Assembly: GCF_949987515.2 (NCBI RefSeq)
Contig: NC_082697.1
Location: 24,249,730-24,313,729, forward strand
Source: Delphinus delphis
Lineage: Eukaryota > Chordata > Mammalia > Artiodactyla > Delphinidae
DNA length: 64,000 bases
Direction: 5' to 3'
A program made the position numbers and the translations under genes. A model generated the notes under the pieces. That model was not told where the DNA came from. It did no database searches and saw only the letters and a program-made list of their open reading frames with translations. Shown in pieces: positions 43,053-54,344 of this stretch (position 1 is the first letter of the stretch; each line of letters opens with the position of its first letter).

Positions 43053-43251
43053 GGGCTTTCCTGGTGGCGCAGTGGTTGAGAGTCCGCCTGCCGATGCAGG
43101 GGATACGGGTTCGTGCCCCACTTTGGGAAGATCCCACATGCCATGGAGCGGCTGGGCCCGTGAGCTATGGCCGCTAAGCCTGCGCGTCCGGAGCCTGCGC
43201 TCTGCAATGGGAGAGGCCACAGCAGTGAGAGGCCCGCGTACCGCCAAAAAA
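43053..43251 (+). mobile_element. CHR-type SINE, form A
   Basis: 'gggctttcctggtggcgcag' to 'gaggcccgcgtaccgcc'. It interrupts L1 text at 'atggtcactatcaaaaaac'. Confidence 0.95.
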
Positions 43252-43870
43252 ACCCTAAAAATGTTGGCAAGGATGTGGAGAAATTGGATCCCTTTTACAC
43301 AGTTGGTTAATCTCTTATATTGAAAACAGAGGCAAAAATCGTCAACAAAATACAAGCAAATTGAGAATTCAGTAACATTCCATGACCAAGTGGAACTTAT
43401 GCCAAGACTGCAAAGTTGGATAAATATCCAGAAATCAATTAATGTAATGTATCAGATCAATAGAATAGAGGACAAAAACCACATCATCATCTCGACAGAC
43501 ACAGGAAAGGCATTTCACAAAACTCAACACGCCTTCATGATAGAAACACTCAAGGAACTAGGAGTAGAAGAGAACTTCCTCAACGTGAAATAGGGCATCT
43601 ATTAAAAAAGAAAAATCTATAGCTTACATCCTACTTAATGGTAAAAGACTGAATGCTTTCCCCCTAAGTTCAAGAACAAGAATGCCAGCTCTCAAAAATC
43701 ATTTTTATTCAATACTGTACTGAAGGTTCTAGCCAGGGTAATCAGGCAAGAAAATGAAATAAAAGGCATACAGACTGCAGAGAAAGAAGTACAACTATCT
43801 TTATTTGAAGATGACCTGATCTTGTGTATAGAAAATCCTAGAGAATCCACTTAAAAATTATTAAACAGGT

Positions 43871-43982
43871 GGGAATTCCCTGGCACTCCAGTGGTTAGGA
43901 CTTGGCGCTTTCACTGCTGGGGCCAGGGTTCGATCCCTGGTTGGGGAATTAAGATCCTGAAAGCCATGTGGCTCGATCAAAA

Positions 43983-43984
<2 letters not shown>
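43871..43984 (+). mobile_element. CHR-type SINE, form C
   Basis: 'gggaattccctggcactcca' to 'agccatgtggctcgatc' plus A; followed by (TA)n. Confidence 0.93.

Positions 43985-44013
<29 letters not shown>
43985..44013. repeat. (TA)n microsatellite, left part
   Basis: About 14 TA units between two SINEs. Confidence 0.95.
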
Positions 44014-44015
<2 letters not shown>

Positions 44016-44016
<1 letters not shown>

Positions 44017-44216
44017 GGCTTCCCTGGTGGTGCAGTGGTTGAGAGTCCGCCTGCCGATGCAGGGGACATGGGTTCATGCCCCGGTCTGGGAAGATCCCAC
44101 ATGCCGCGGAGCAGCTGGGCCCGTGAGCCATGGCCGCTGAGCCTGCGTGTCCGGAACCTGTGCTCCACAACGGGAGAGACCACAACAGTGAGAGGCCCGC
44201 ATACCACAGAAAAAAA

Positions 44217-44234
<18 letters not shown>
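44016..44234 (+). mobile_element. CHR-type SINE, form A, inserted in (TA)n
   Basis: 'gggcttccctggtggtgcag' to 'gaggcccgcataccac' and an A tail of more than 20. TA repeats flank both ends, so the TSD cannot be bounded. Confidence 0.94.
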
Positions 44235-44256
<22 letters not shown>

Positions 44257-44258
44257 TA
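44235..44258. repeat. (TA)n microsatellite, right part
   Basis: About 12 TA units after the A tail of the SINE at 44016-44234. Confidence 0.95.
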
Positions 44259-44437
44259 AAATAAGTTCAGCAAAGTTGTAAGATATAAGATCAACATACA
44301 AAAGCCAATGTAATTCTACACAGTAGCAATGAAAAATCTGAAAGTGAAATTAAGAATTCCATTTACAATAGTATAATAAAATACTTAGGAAAATTCAACA
44401 AAAGAAGTGTAAAACTAAAAATTAAAGAGGACCTAGA

Positions 44438-44755
44438 GACTTCCCTGGTGGCACAGTGGTTAAGAATCCACCTGCCAATGCAGGGGACATGGGTTCAATC
44501 CCTGGTCCAAGAAGATCTCACATGCCACGGAGCAACGAAGCCCGTGCACCACAACTACTGAGTCTGCGCTCTAGAGTCTGCGAGCCACAACTACTGAAGC
44601 CCACGCGCATAGAGCCCGTGAGCCGCAACAAGAGAAGCCGCTACAATGAGAAGCCCAAGCACCACAACAAAGAGCAGCCCCCGCTCGCTGCAACTAGAGA
44701 AAGCCCATGCGCAGCAACGAAGACCCAACGCAGCGCCCCCCCCCCAAATAAAGAT
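44438..44755 (+). mobile_element. CHR-type SINE, form B, full length
   Basis: 'gacttccctggtggcacagt' to 'cccaacgcag' then a C10-11 run and 'aaataaa'. TSD GACCTAGA (44430-44437 and 44756-44763). Confidence 0.95.
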
Positions 44756-46567
44756 GACCTAGATGAATATAAAGTCATCCAATGTTCGTGGATTAGAAGA
44801 CCTGACATTGTTAAGATGGTAATAGTCCCCCAAATGACCTACAGATTAACCCCCAAATGAGCTACAAATTAAACACAATCACTACCAAAATCCCAACTGC
44901 CTGTTTGCAGAAATTCACAAGCTGATTCCAAACTTCATATGGAAATACAAAGGACCAGGAATAGTCAAAACAATCTCAAAAAAGAACAAGGTCAGAGGAT
45001 TCACACTTCCCAATTTCAAAACTTACTACAAAGCTACAGTAATCAAGACAGTGTGTTATTGGCATAAGCATAGATATACAGATTAATGGAATAGAATTGA
45101 GTTCAGAAATAAACCCAAACATCTATGACCAACTGATTTTTGACAAGGGTACTAAGACAAACTTCTCAACAAATGGTCCTGGAACTAATGGATATTCATG
45201 TGCAAGAGAGCCCTACCTCACAACCATGGACAAAAATTAACTCACACTAGATCATACACCTAAATGCAAGAGCTAAAACTAAAAATTTGGTAGAAGAAAA
45301 CAGGTATAATTCTATGTGACGCTGCATTAGACAGACAATGGTTTCTTAGCTATAACACCAAAACCAGCAACATAAAAACTGGATATAAATCAAAATTTTT
45401 AACTCTTGTGTTTCAAAAACACCATCAAGAAAGTGAGAAGCCCACCCACAAAATGGGAGAAAATCTTTGTAAATCATATATCCAATATAAGTATCTAGAA
45501 TATATAAAGAGCTTTTACAACTCAACACAAAAAGACAGATGACTACAAAATTGTCTAAAGGACTGAAACGGCATTTCTCCAAAGAAGATATACAAATGAC
45601 CGATAAGCACATGAAAAGATGCTAAACATCATTAGCCAGAGACATGCAAATAAAAACCACAATGAGATACCCACTTTACACCTACTAGGAGAGCTATTCA
45701 AAATGATAAGTAACAAGTGTTGACAAGGATATGAAGAACCCTCACACATTGCTAGTAAAAATGTAAACTAGTGCAGCTGCAGTGAAATAAAGTTTTATGG
45801 TTCCTCAAAATAGGTAATAGGTAATTCTACTCCTAGGTATATTCCCAAGAGAAACGAAAACATATGTCCACACAAAATCTTGAACATAACTGTTTACAGC
45901 AGCATTATTCATAATAGCCAGAAACAGAAACACCACAAATGTCCATCAACTAATGAACAGATAAATAAAATGTGGTATATTCATACAATAAAAAGAAATT
46001 CAGCAATAAAAAGAAATGAAGCACTCGTTAAATGTTATACCAGGGATAAACCTTGAAATATTATGCTAAGTGAAAGAAGCCAGTCACAAAAGACAATATA
46101 TTTTATGGTTCCATTTATATTAAATGCCCAAAGTAGACAAATCTACAGAGATGGTAAGTCAATTATTAGCTGCCTAAGGCTAGGGCTGAGTGGATGTAGA
46201 TTGAGAGCGACAGCTAAGGGGGCACCGGGATTATTTGGGGGGCAATGATGTTTTCAAATTGATTGTGGTGATGGACGCACAACTCTGAATATGCTAAAAG
46301 TTACTGAAGTGTACATTTTAAATAGGTATACTGTATGGTATGTGAACTATATCTCAATAAAGGTGTTTAAAACAAGAAACAAAATTTAGAGGAAAAATTT
46401 TTTCCAGACTAAAATATTTTACTACCAATGGACCTTCACTAGAAGAATTTCTAAAGGATGTACCTGAAGAATAAGTAGAATGATACTCAAAGGAAGCTCT
46501 GCAACTCAAGATATAAAAGTGACTAAGGAAGTGGTAAACATAAGGTAAATCTAAAATATACAAAACA

Positions 46568-46820
46568 TGGGACTTCCCTGGTGGTCCAGCAGGTAAGACT
46601 CCACACTCCCAATGCAGGGGGCCCAGGTTCGATCCCTGGTCAGGGAACTAGATCTCACATGCATGCTGCAACTAAGAATCCACATGCCACAACTAAGAAG
46701 GCTGATGCCGCAACTAAGAGCCCGCATGCCGCAACTAAAGATCGCACAAAGAAGATCCCGCATGCCACAACTAAGACCTGGCGCAGCCTAAATAAATAAT
46801 TTTTAATAAAGAATTAAAAA
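46568..46820 (+). mobile_element. CHR-type SINE, form B
   Basis: 'gggacttccctggtggtcca' to 'tggcgcagcctaaataaata'. TSD AATATACAAAACA (46555-46567) and AATACACAAAACA (46821-46833). Confidence 0.94.
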
Positions 46821-47000
46821 AATACACAAAACAATGTCTTATTTGGGGATTTAAAAATACAAAGCTAAAATACTGAATAACAGCATTAAAGTCAGGAATG
46901 GAGGTAACTGGAGTTAATTGTTCCAAGATCCTTGTATTGTTCAGGCCAAGGCAAAGATACTGATCAGTTTTGTGAAGTTAATATGCAAGTCAAAATTTCA

Positions 47001-47132
47001 GGGAATTCCCTGGAGGTCCAGTGCTTAAGATTGTGCTTTCATTGCCCTGTGGGCATGGGTTCGATCCCTGGTCAGGGAACTAAGATGGCACAAGCCACGT
47101 GGCAAACAATCAATCAATCAATCAATTAAAAC
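47001..47132 (+). mobile_element. CHR-type SINE, form C, with (CAAT)n tail
   Basis: 'gggaattccctggaggtcca' to 'agccacgtggcaaacaatca' and five CAAT units. TSD AATTTCA at 46994-47000 and 47133-47139. Confidence 0.93.
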
Positions 47133-48511
47133 AATTTCAAAGAGAAGCAGTAAAAAAATAAAAACAGTGCACAAATTCCAAATCACTACCGAGAAAAAAA
47201 TATTTGAGGGAAAAATGTATGAATCCAAAAGAATGCAAAAAGTAAACAAAAAGGAAAAAAAAGTATGTGGGGAAAGGACTTTCACAAGAAGATGATAGAT
47301 TACACATGTGCATCTGAATCCCCTTTCAAATTTCCCCTAAACTCTGGTGAAGAAATTTTAAAAATTAAAAAAGTAATAACAGTAATAAAGGTCAGGAGAA
47401 AGAAGTAGAGGTAACAACAAACAAGTACAATAACTTCAGTAAGCTACAAAGCAGATGGACCAATGCTATTTGACAGCACACTCAATAAAGCAGACTCCTG
47501 TCCTATGCTGGCAACAGGGAAAAGCCAAGAACCAAGATGGTTAGTTTACTTGCAGTGCCCCCAAGAGAAGATACCAGTCAATTTTGGAAGTAGGAAGTAA
47601 AGTTGGGACACAGAAGCAGAATTGGTTGAAAGCTGCTTACCAAGCATTTTGATTCCTAAATCCCCTACTTGACACCAAAAGGCTCAGGTCTGTTTTTTTT
47701 TTTCCCTCAAGCATCTCTGCAATGGAAGATGCCAGGTACAGCTGAAGGCTGAAGAACAGTATCAAGAACACAAGAATTAAAGGAACATATGCAAACGGAA
47801 TGACTAAATTCCCATCCTTTTTTCCCACTAGGCTCCCAGCTCACTGTAGCCAAGACTTAACCACCCAGGCAGGAGACAGGACAAGCCTTATCAAGTTCCC
47901 CAAAGAGTCCACCAGGTAACCCTATATTGAGGTTCTCAGTTAACAAGCCCTCTCCTCTCTACATGCACTCACAGCCCCCAGTCTGCCCACATCCCTAAAC
48001 ATGATAAAGTTGTGGAAAGCTTCTATCAAGAAAAGTGATGCCAAAGAAAAGCAAAATATATTAATATCCTCAGAGAGATGAAAAGATACAATATTCATTA
48101 AACAAAAACAGAGTGCCATTAAAAAAAAAATTTAGGGTAAAGAAGTAACTATCATGAAAACTCTCCCCAACACCAGTTTGGTCAGCTCTTGAGTAGTGTG
48201 AAATTGCAAGATCTGTACACAGATTTCAGTTTGTCAGAGCACTGGAATTGGGAATCAACTGATACCTGCACTGCCAGGCTGACAAAATAACTTGGTTGCC
48301 ATGGCTATGCTGTAATCTTGAATAATTTTGCAGCTTTAAACTACTTTTCGGTCCTTGTGAGGACTGACTAGCAACATGTCCTGTTTTTCCTTTTGAAACC
48401 TGACTATGCAGTTGAGTTTTCCATTCTTTAATTTCATAAACAACTTTACATTAACCTCCCATTACCTAAAAAACCTTGCAATTTGGGAGAGTCTAATTAA
48501 TATAATTTCCA

Positions 48512-48577
48512 TGGGAATTCCCTGGTGGTCCCGTGGTTAGGACTTGGTGCTTTCACTGCCATGGCCTGGGTTCAAAA
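48512..48577 (+). mobile_element. Head-only SINE (60 nt) with TSD
   Basis: Form C head from 'tgggaattccctggtggtcc' to 'ggcctgggttc', then an A run. The B box is cut and the tail missing. TSD AATTTCCA at 48504-48511 and 48578-48585. Confidence 0.92.
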
Positions 48578-48715
48578 AATTTCCAAATACACTATGGGTA
48601 GATTCTGAATGACTGATGTGGTCAGTCACCTAGTTAACAAAGCCCAACATACAGTATTAAGTAAGCACTATCACGTGCACTTTAGTTATTAGATCAAAGA
48701 ATGTCTTCAATCTGC

Positions 48716-48931
48716 TGCTCTGCAAAGTTTTTCTGTAAAGGGCCAGAGAGTAAATATTTCACAGTTGTGGGCCCTATGATCTCTGTCATAACTGCTCAAC
48801 TGCCACTGTAGTGTGACAGTGGTCACAGACAACACATAAAATGTATTTTATTCCAATAACACTTTATTTATAAAAACAGGCAGAGGGCCAGATTCCTCCC
48901 ACGGGTCATAGTTTGCTAACACCTGCTCTCA
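48716..48931. mobile_element. hAT-like DNA transposon (MER family, name uncertain)
   Basis: 'gcaaagtttttctgtaaagg', 'gccagagagtaaatatttca', 'ttccaataacactttattta' and 'catagtttgctaacacctg' belong to a common non-autonomous mammalian element. Confidence 0.8.
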
Positions 48932-49069
48932 AGCATCAATGTGAAAAACGATAACATCCTACATACATCACACCATGATGGCTTAAAACTGGGAAATACG
49001 GAAGAGGCAAAATTTCTTAAGACATTAGAATAAAACAGTTGGATGTGGGTGGAATATCTTTTAAATTTT

Positions 49070-49890
49070 TTTAATTAAAAAAAAATTAAACATCTTCCTC
49101 TTTATCCCCATTACTATTCCCTTCATTTGGCTCTCCCTGTACTATCGTACTCATTTCAGTATTTCTCTTTGCCTTACCCCAATCTGTCCACACAGTGTTG
49201 TCAAAGGATTTTTAAAATGAACTTTCTACACCTCTGATCTGCCATGATCCTGGCTTGCCTATTCTCGTACTTCACATACCATTCTCCCACACAGACCCCA
49301 TGCTCCAATCACACAGAAGTGAAGTTCATTCCCCAAAATGTCATCTGTTTAATACTTCTGTGATTTATTTATCCTGTTCCTTCTCTTCAAACTTTGCCCC
49401 GCAATTTCCCTAAATTCCCAGTGATCTGGTCTTCTCTTATCCGTCAACATTCTGCTCAAGCATCTCATCTGGTAGCCTCCCCTAAACTTCAAAGCAGAAA
49501 TAATTAATTTCTTCTTCTAGTCTACCCTATAGCATGTATTCCAAGAGATATTATAACACAGTAATTAAATGTGCAGGCTTTGGAGTCAAATAAATCTAGA
49601 TCCACATCTCAGCACCATTACTTAAGCAAATTATTGAATTACTTTCTTCATCCATACAACAGGGATAACTTAATTGTAGTTTCGGTTTAAAGGCTGAGAT
49701 AATACCTGTAAAGTCATATAGAAAGGCTTAAACCCAGTTAAGTGTTCAACAGCTGTCTCTTATTATCTGTTTGCAAATCCCTCTCACCTTTCAAACTGTC
49801 TTCTTGAGGTCAAGGCAATTCATCTTTACATCACTAGAACCTTACAGAGTATCTTAAGTATATTAATAGTAAGCTCTCAAATATATGTTG
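49070..49890 (+). mobile_element. L2 LINE 3' region, split by a MIR
   Basis: 'gatcctggcttgcctattct', 'tctgctcaagcatctcatct', then after the MIR 'cttcttgaggtcaaggcaat' and 'agtaagctctcaaatatatg' give an L2 3' end. Confidence 0.65.
49555..49755 (+). mobile_element. MIR SINE inside L2
   Basis: 'acagtaattaaatgtgcagg', 'ctttggagtcaaataaatct' and 'ccatacaacagggataactt' follow MIR from its tRNA head. Confidence 0.88.
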
Positions 49891-50294
49891 AATCAAAATA
49901 AACATGAAAAAGTTATTATACTCAAAATGAATTTTTCTCTAACTCCTTGAATGTAGGATAACTTTCTTACTGAGACATTAAAACTTAAAAATATCGATTA
50001 CAATCCAAAGCACTCACCATCTTCCAGCATTTCTCCAAATAAATGGGAGCACTAGTAACCTATACATAAGAGCCTCTTTGTGAATAAGTGAGGTAATAAA
50101 GGGTAATTTTGCTGTTGTTGTTTTTAGGTCTATGATGACAATATAAAAGCAGCCAACAAATATACTCTGCAGAAAGCTTCCCGTCATAATAGCAAACAGC
50201 ACAGACTTACAAAGAGGGCTTCTGCCTGCCTAGAAATTAAAATGCGAGGGAGAGCCATAATAATCAGAATTACAGAAAACTGACACTGTACTCT

Positions 50295-50495
50295 ATTTTT
50301 TTTAAATATTTATTTATTTAGGCTGTGCCATGTCTTAGTTGCCGGCAAGCCGGATCTATTTCTTAGTTGTAGCATGCGGACTTCTTAGTTGCAGCATGCA
50401 CATGGGATCTAGTTCCCTGACCAGTGATCAAACCTGGGCCCCCTGCATTGGGGAAGTCCCGACACAGTCTTACCCTCTGGACCACCAGCGAAGTC
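50295..50495 (-). mobile_element. CHR-type SINE, rearranged
   Basis: 'tttaggctgtgccatgtctt' to 'ggaccaccagcgaagtc'. The 15-bp TSD CTGACACTGTACTCT is at 50280-50294 and 50496-50510. An extra 'ggggaagtcccgacacag' sits inside the head. Confidence 0.92.
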
Positions 50496-50931
50496 CTGAC
50501 ACTGTACTCTCTATATGTAAAAATTTCCTCACATGAGTAAGGAAGTACAAGTGGTAGTAAATAATTTTGACTTTGTGGGGAGGGGAAATTCAGACAAGAT
50601 GACCCAGAAGACAATCACTTGTGGGTGAAAAGACAACAGGAAGAGAATAGGGGACTTCCTCAAGTTTAGTCAACTAACAGGTCACAGAGGAGAAATTAGC
50701 ACAACAGAAAAAGAATTGACTATAAAAATCAACAAAAGGGGCACCAAGCCCTAGCTCTGCTGTTACATTAGAAACAAAACTTGTAATTTACAGGCAATGT
50801 GAATGTCTTCACAGAAAACCCAAAAGACTACATAATAACCTAGAAAACTGACAAGCACCATGGACAAAGTGAAAAGTAGAAAAACTTTTAAGTGAAAAAA
50901 GGCAAAAAATTTTACCTCAAAAGCCAACTAG

Positions 50932-51140
50932 GGTTTCCCTGGTGGCTCAGTGGCTGAGAGTCCGCCTGCCGATGCAGGGGACACGGGTTCGTGCCCCGGT
51001 CTGGGAAGATCCCACATGCCGTGGAGTGGCTGGGCCCGTGAGCCATGGCCGCTGAGCCTGCACGTCTGGAGCCTGTGCTCCGCAGTGGGAGAGGCCACAA
51101 CAGCGAGAGGCTTGCGTACCGCAAAAAAAAAAAAAAAAAA
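50932..51140 (+). mobile_element. CHR-type SINE, form A
   Basis: 'ggtttccctggtggctcagt' to 'gaggcttgcgtaccgc' plus A18. TSD GCCAACTAG at 50923-50931 and 51141-51149. Confidence 0.96.
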
Positions 51141-51227
51141 GCCAACTAGTTTGGGGTAACTATACAAACTTGTGAACATAAAACATATTCATGACAACGC
51201 AACACAAAGAGCAAAAAACAAAACACA

Positions 51228-51350
51228 GGGAATTCCCTGGTGGTCCAGTGGTTAGGACTCCGTGCTTCCACTGCAGGGGGCACAGGTTCAATCCCTGGTT
51301 GGGGAACTAATATCCTGCAAGCTGTGCAGCGAGGAAAAAAACAACAAAAA
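51228..51350 (+). mobile_element. CHR-type SINE, form C
   Basis: 'gggaattccctggtggtcca' to 'gctgtgcagcgaggaaaaaa'. Confidence 0.93.
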
Positions 51351-51808
51351 ACCAAAAATCATAACCAGGGTTGGCACCCTTGGAATTCAGATGGAGTTGA
51401 GAGAGAAAGAATATATTAAAAAATTTGAACTCTTGGTCAGTTAGAAGTCAACAGGAATAAACCAGGTGTATACTAGGCAAACCATGAGATACAGTCGCCC
51501 TAGGTATGCGTGACAGGTATGGAAATTTAAACTGCTAAAATAGCGGTATAAAAGAGAAAGTATTAAATCCAGGAAGCTGCTATAAATCACAAGCATCATA
51601 ATAACAAAAAATAATTAGTCTGTTGAATAATCACATGCTGTAAACAGTTTTCAAGAACTCTACATGTGGTAACTCATTTAATAGACTCTCCCTGTAGTGG
51701 GTTGAATAGTGGTTCCCAAAAAGATATGTCCACATCCTATTCCCTGAAACCGATAAATGTGACTTTATTTGGAAAGAAGTGTCTTTACAGATATAATTAA
51801 GAATCTTG

Positions 51809-51925
51809 GTACTTCTCTGGCAGTCCAGTGGTTAAGACTCCACGCTGCCAATGCAGGGGGCATGGCTTCCATCCCTGGTCGGGAAACTAAGATCCCACAT
51901 GCCAGGTCGCAGAGGGGAAAAAAAT
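51809..51925 (+). mobile_element. CHR-type SINE inside the MLT1 LTR
   Basis: 'ggtacttctctggcagtcca', 'catccctggtcgggaaacta', tail 'aggtcgcagaggggaaaaaa'. It separates 'ataattaagaatctt' from 'caatctcaagataagatc'. Confidence 0.9.
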
Positions 51926-52215
51926 AATAACAATCTCAAGATAAGATCATCCTGGATTATCCAGGTGGACCCTAAATCCAATGACAACTGTCCTTATAAG
52001 AGACACAGAGGAGAGAAGAGGGCCATATGAAGACAGGCAGAGATTAGAATCATGCAGCCACAAGCCAAGGAATATCTGGAGCCACGAGAAGCTGGAAAAG
52101 GCAAGGAAGAATTCTCTCCTAGAGCTCTGGACAGAACGAGGCCCTTCTGATCCCTTGATTTCAGACTTGTGGCCTCTGGAACCGTGAGAAAAAAGGTTTC
52201 TGTTATTTTAAAGTA

Positions 52216-52475
52216 GTTTTTTAAAAAATTTATTTTTTATATTTTTGTGTTGGGTCTTAGTTGCGGCATACGGGATCTGTTGCTGTGGCGCTCTGACTTC
52301 TCTCCACTTGTGGTGTGCGGGTTTCCTCTTCTCTAGTTGTGGCGGACAGGCTCCAGAGCACGTGGGCTCTAGGTGCCCCTCGGCATGTGGGACCTTAGTT
52401 CCCTGACCAGGGATGGAACCCGCGTCCCTGCATTGGAAGGCAGATTCTATACCACTGGACCACGAGGGAAGTCCC
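52216..52475 (-). mobile_element. CHR-type SINE, form B, inside the MLT1 LTR
   Basis: 'tttgtgttgggtcttagttg' to 'ggaccacgagggaagtccc'. The LTR motif 'gttattttaa' is duplicated on both sides, consistent with a TSD. Confidence 0.92.
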
Positions 52476-52536
52476 AAGTTCGTTATTTTAAGATGCTAAG
52501 TTTGTGGTAATTTGTTACAGCAGTCACAGGAAATTA

Positions 52537-52640
52537 ATACACTCCCTCTAAGGTAGATATTACTACACCCATTTCATTTTAATGATGAAACAGGCACAGA
52601 AATGTTAAGTAATCTAATAAACCAGATTTTCAGATAAAAA
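52537..52640 (-). mobile_element. MIR fragment, reverse
   Basis: 'ctctaaggtagatattacta', 'cccatttcattttaatgatg' and 'cacagaaatgttaagtaat' match reverse MIR. Confidence 0.65.
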
Positions 52641-52837
52641 TAAAAAATATTAAAATGTAATAAAAAATGTAATAAAGAACAGGAAATACTATTTGGAGAC
52701 TTGTCATGGGGACTGAGTTTCCCAGCAAAATTCAGCTCAGCTTAATAATGAAGGAATGAAAGAATCATCATTTTAGAACCTCTAATATAAATAACTGAGC
52801 CAGGCAAGAACAGATGTTAGCATTAAAAAAATAATAA

Positions 52838-53154
52838 ATTTATTTATTTATTTTTGGCTGCTTTGGGTCTTCGTTGCTTCGTGCGGACTTTCTCTAGTTG
52901 CAGTGATCGGGGCTACTCTTCGTTGCGGTGTGTGGGCTTCTCATTGCAGTGGCTTCTCTTGTTGTGGAGCATGGGCTCCAGGCGCATGGGATTCAGTAGT
53001 TGTGGCTCGGGGGCTCTAGAGCACAGGCCCAGTGGTTGTGGCGCATGGGCTTTGTTGCTCCACGGCATGTGGGATCTTCCCAGACCAGGGGTCAAACCTG
53101 TGTCCCCTGCATTGGCAGGTGGATTCTTAACCACTGCGCCACCAGGGAAGTCCC
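52838..53154 (-). mobile_element. CHR-type SINE, form B, full length
   Basis: 'ttttggctgctttgggtctt' to 'gcgccaccagggaagtcccc'. Confidence 0.95.
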
Positions 53155-53164
53155 CGAATTTTAA

Positions 53165-53400
53165 AATATGTCTACAAACTATTTGACACTCCTCCCTGAC
53201 AAAGATGGAACCTAATATCCCATGCCTTTTGAATGTAGGCCAGATTTAGTGACTCTCTTCTAATGAACAGAATGTGGCAGGAAGTGACAATATGCAACTT
53301 CAGAGACTATATCATTAAAGGCAATGCCACAGCACACAATGTATAAAGATGCATTTTGTGATATCAGTAACTGAAATCGGTGGTAACAAAGCAGTAAAGG
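53165..53400. repeat. Possible MaLR LTR fragment
   Basis: 'ttttgaatgtaggccagatt', 'tagtgactctcttctaatga' and 'cagaatgtggcaggaagtga' resemble text found in MaLR LTRs. Assignment weak. Confidence 0.45.
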
Positions 53401-53429
53401 CGCAGTTTCTGAATATCATTGAAATTAAG

Positions 53430-54196
53430 CTATTATAAATTAGAGTATTATAACTTCAGGATGTTGAATGTAATTCCCATGGTAACCACAGAGAAAATTG
53501 TTATAGAATATATACAAAAGGAAATGAAAAAATAAAAATGTTTCACTACAAAATATAAACTAAACACAATGACAGTCATGAAGGAAATGAGGGTCAAAAA
53601 AACTATAAGGCATATAGAAAACAAACAGTAAAATGAGCAAGTCAGTCCTCCTTTCTCACTAATTACATACAAATGGATTAAACTCTCCAATCAAAAGACA
53701 GATTGGCAGAATGGATTTAAAACATGATCTAATTGAGAATTCCCTGGTGGTCCAATGGTTAGGACTCCATGCTTTCACTGCCAAGGGCCCGGGTTCAATC
53801 CCTGGTCAGGGAACTAAGATCCCACAAGCCGCACGGTGTGGCTAAAAGAAGATAAAACTTAAAAAAATAAAAATAAAACATGACTAATTATATGTTGTCT
53901 ACAAGAGACTTACATTAGATCCAAAGACACCAACAGGTTGAAAGTGAAAGGATGGAAAAAGATACTCCATGTAAACAGTACCCAAAAGGGAGAGGTGACT
54001 ATACTAATGTCACTTTAAAGTCCATAAAATGGACTTTAAATCAAAAAACGTTACAAGAGACAAAGGGCATAATTTATTAAAAAGATCCAATACACCAAGA
54101 ATATAACAATAATTATAAACATTTATGTACCTAATTTATGTACCTAATAACACACCATCCAAATATATGAAGCAAAAACACATATTTAAAGGGAGA
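53430..54196 (+). mobile_element. L1 ORF2 5' part (endonuclease region), degenerate
   Basis: 'aaatggattaaactctccaa', 'agacagattggcagaatgga', 'gttgtctacaagagacttac' and 'ggatggaaaaagatactcca' are L1 ORF2 near its 5' end. Interrupted by a SINE. Confidence 0.88.
53735..53874 (+). mobile_element. CHR-type SINE, form C, inside L1
   Basis: 'gagaattccctggtggtcca' to 'cgcacggtgtggctaaaaga'. TSD AAAACATGATCTAATT (53719-53734) and AAAACATGACTAATT (53875-53889), one base lost. Confidence 0.94.
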
Positions 54197-54338
54197 GGGA
54201 ATTCCCTGATGGTCCAGCGGTTAGGACTCCACGCTTTCACTGCTGAGGGTGCGTGTTTAAACCCTGGTTGGGGAACTAAGACCCCGCAAGCTGCACAGTG
54301 TGGCCAAGTTAAAAAAAAATTTTTTTTAATAAATAAAT
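54197..54338 (+). mobile_element. CHR-type SINE, form C, at an L1 junction
   Basis: 'gggaattccctgatggtcca' to 'tgcacagtgtggccaagtta', A9, T8 and AAAT units. It lies at the border between ORF2 endonuclease and RT text. Confidence 0.93.
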
Positions 54339-54344
54339 AAAGGG

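Larger units (their letters stand above)
40740..43330 (+). mobile_element. L1 ORF2 (RT to C-terminus), degenerate, with SINE and L1 insertions
   Basis: 'catgaccaagtgggattaat' opens the RT region; the FADD core is altered around 41408-41416. Then 'caatgcaatccctattaaaa', 'agtatggtactggcataaag', 'ggcgaaggacttgaacagac' and 'aaggatgtggagaaattgg'. Not coding. Confidence 0.93.
43331..46375 (+). mobile_element. Second L1 ORF2 (RT to 3' UTR), degenerate, with three SINEs
   Basis: 'attccatgaccaagtggaac' opens a new RT region directly after the end of the previous copy. The FADD core is changed to FEDD (43804-43815). It ends in 3' UTR text 'gtgaactatatctcaataaa'. Not coding. Confidence 0.92.
51697..52545 (+). 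mobile_element. MLT1-like MaLR LTR (solo), split by two SINEs
   Basis: Starts 'tgtagtgggttgaatagtgg', contains 'gactttatttggaaagaagt', 'gatcatcctggattatccag', 'ccttataagagacacagagg' and 'gatttcagacttgtggcctc', and ends 'ggtaatttgttacagcagtc ... aattaatac'. A single LTR with no internal retroviral region seen. Confidence 0.88.
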
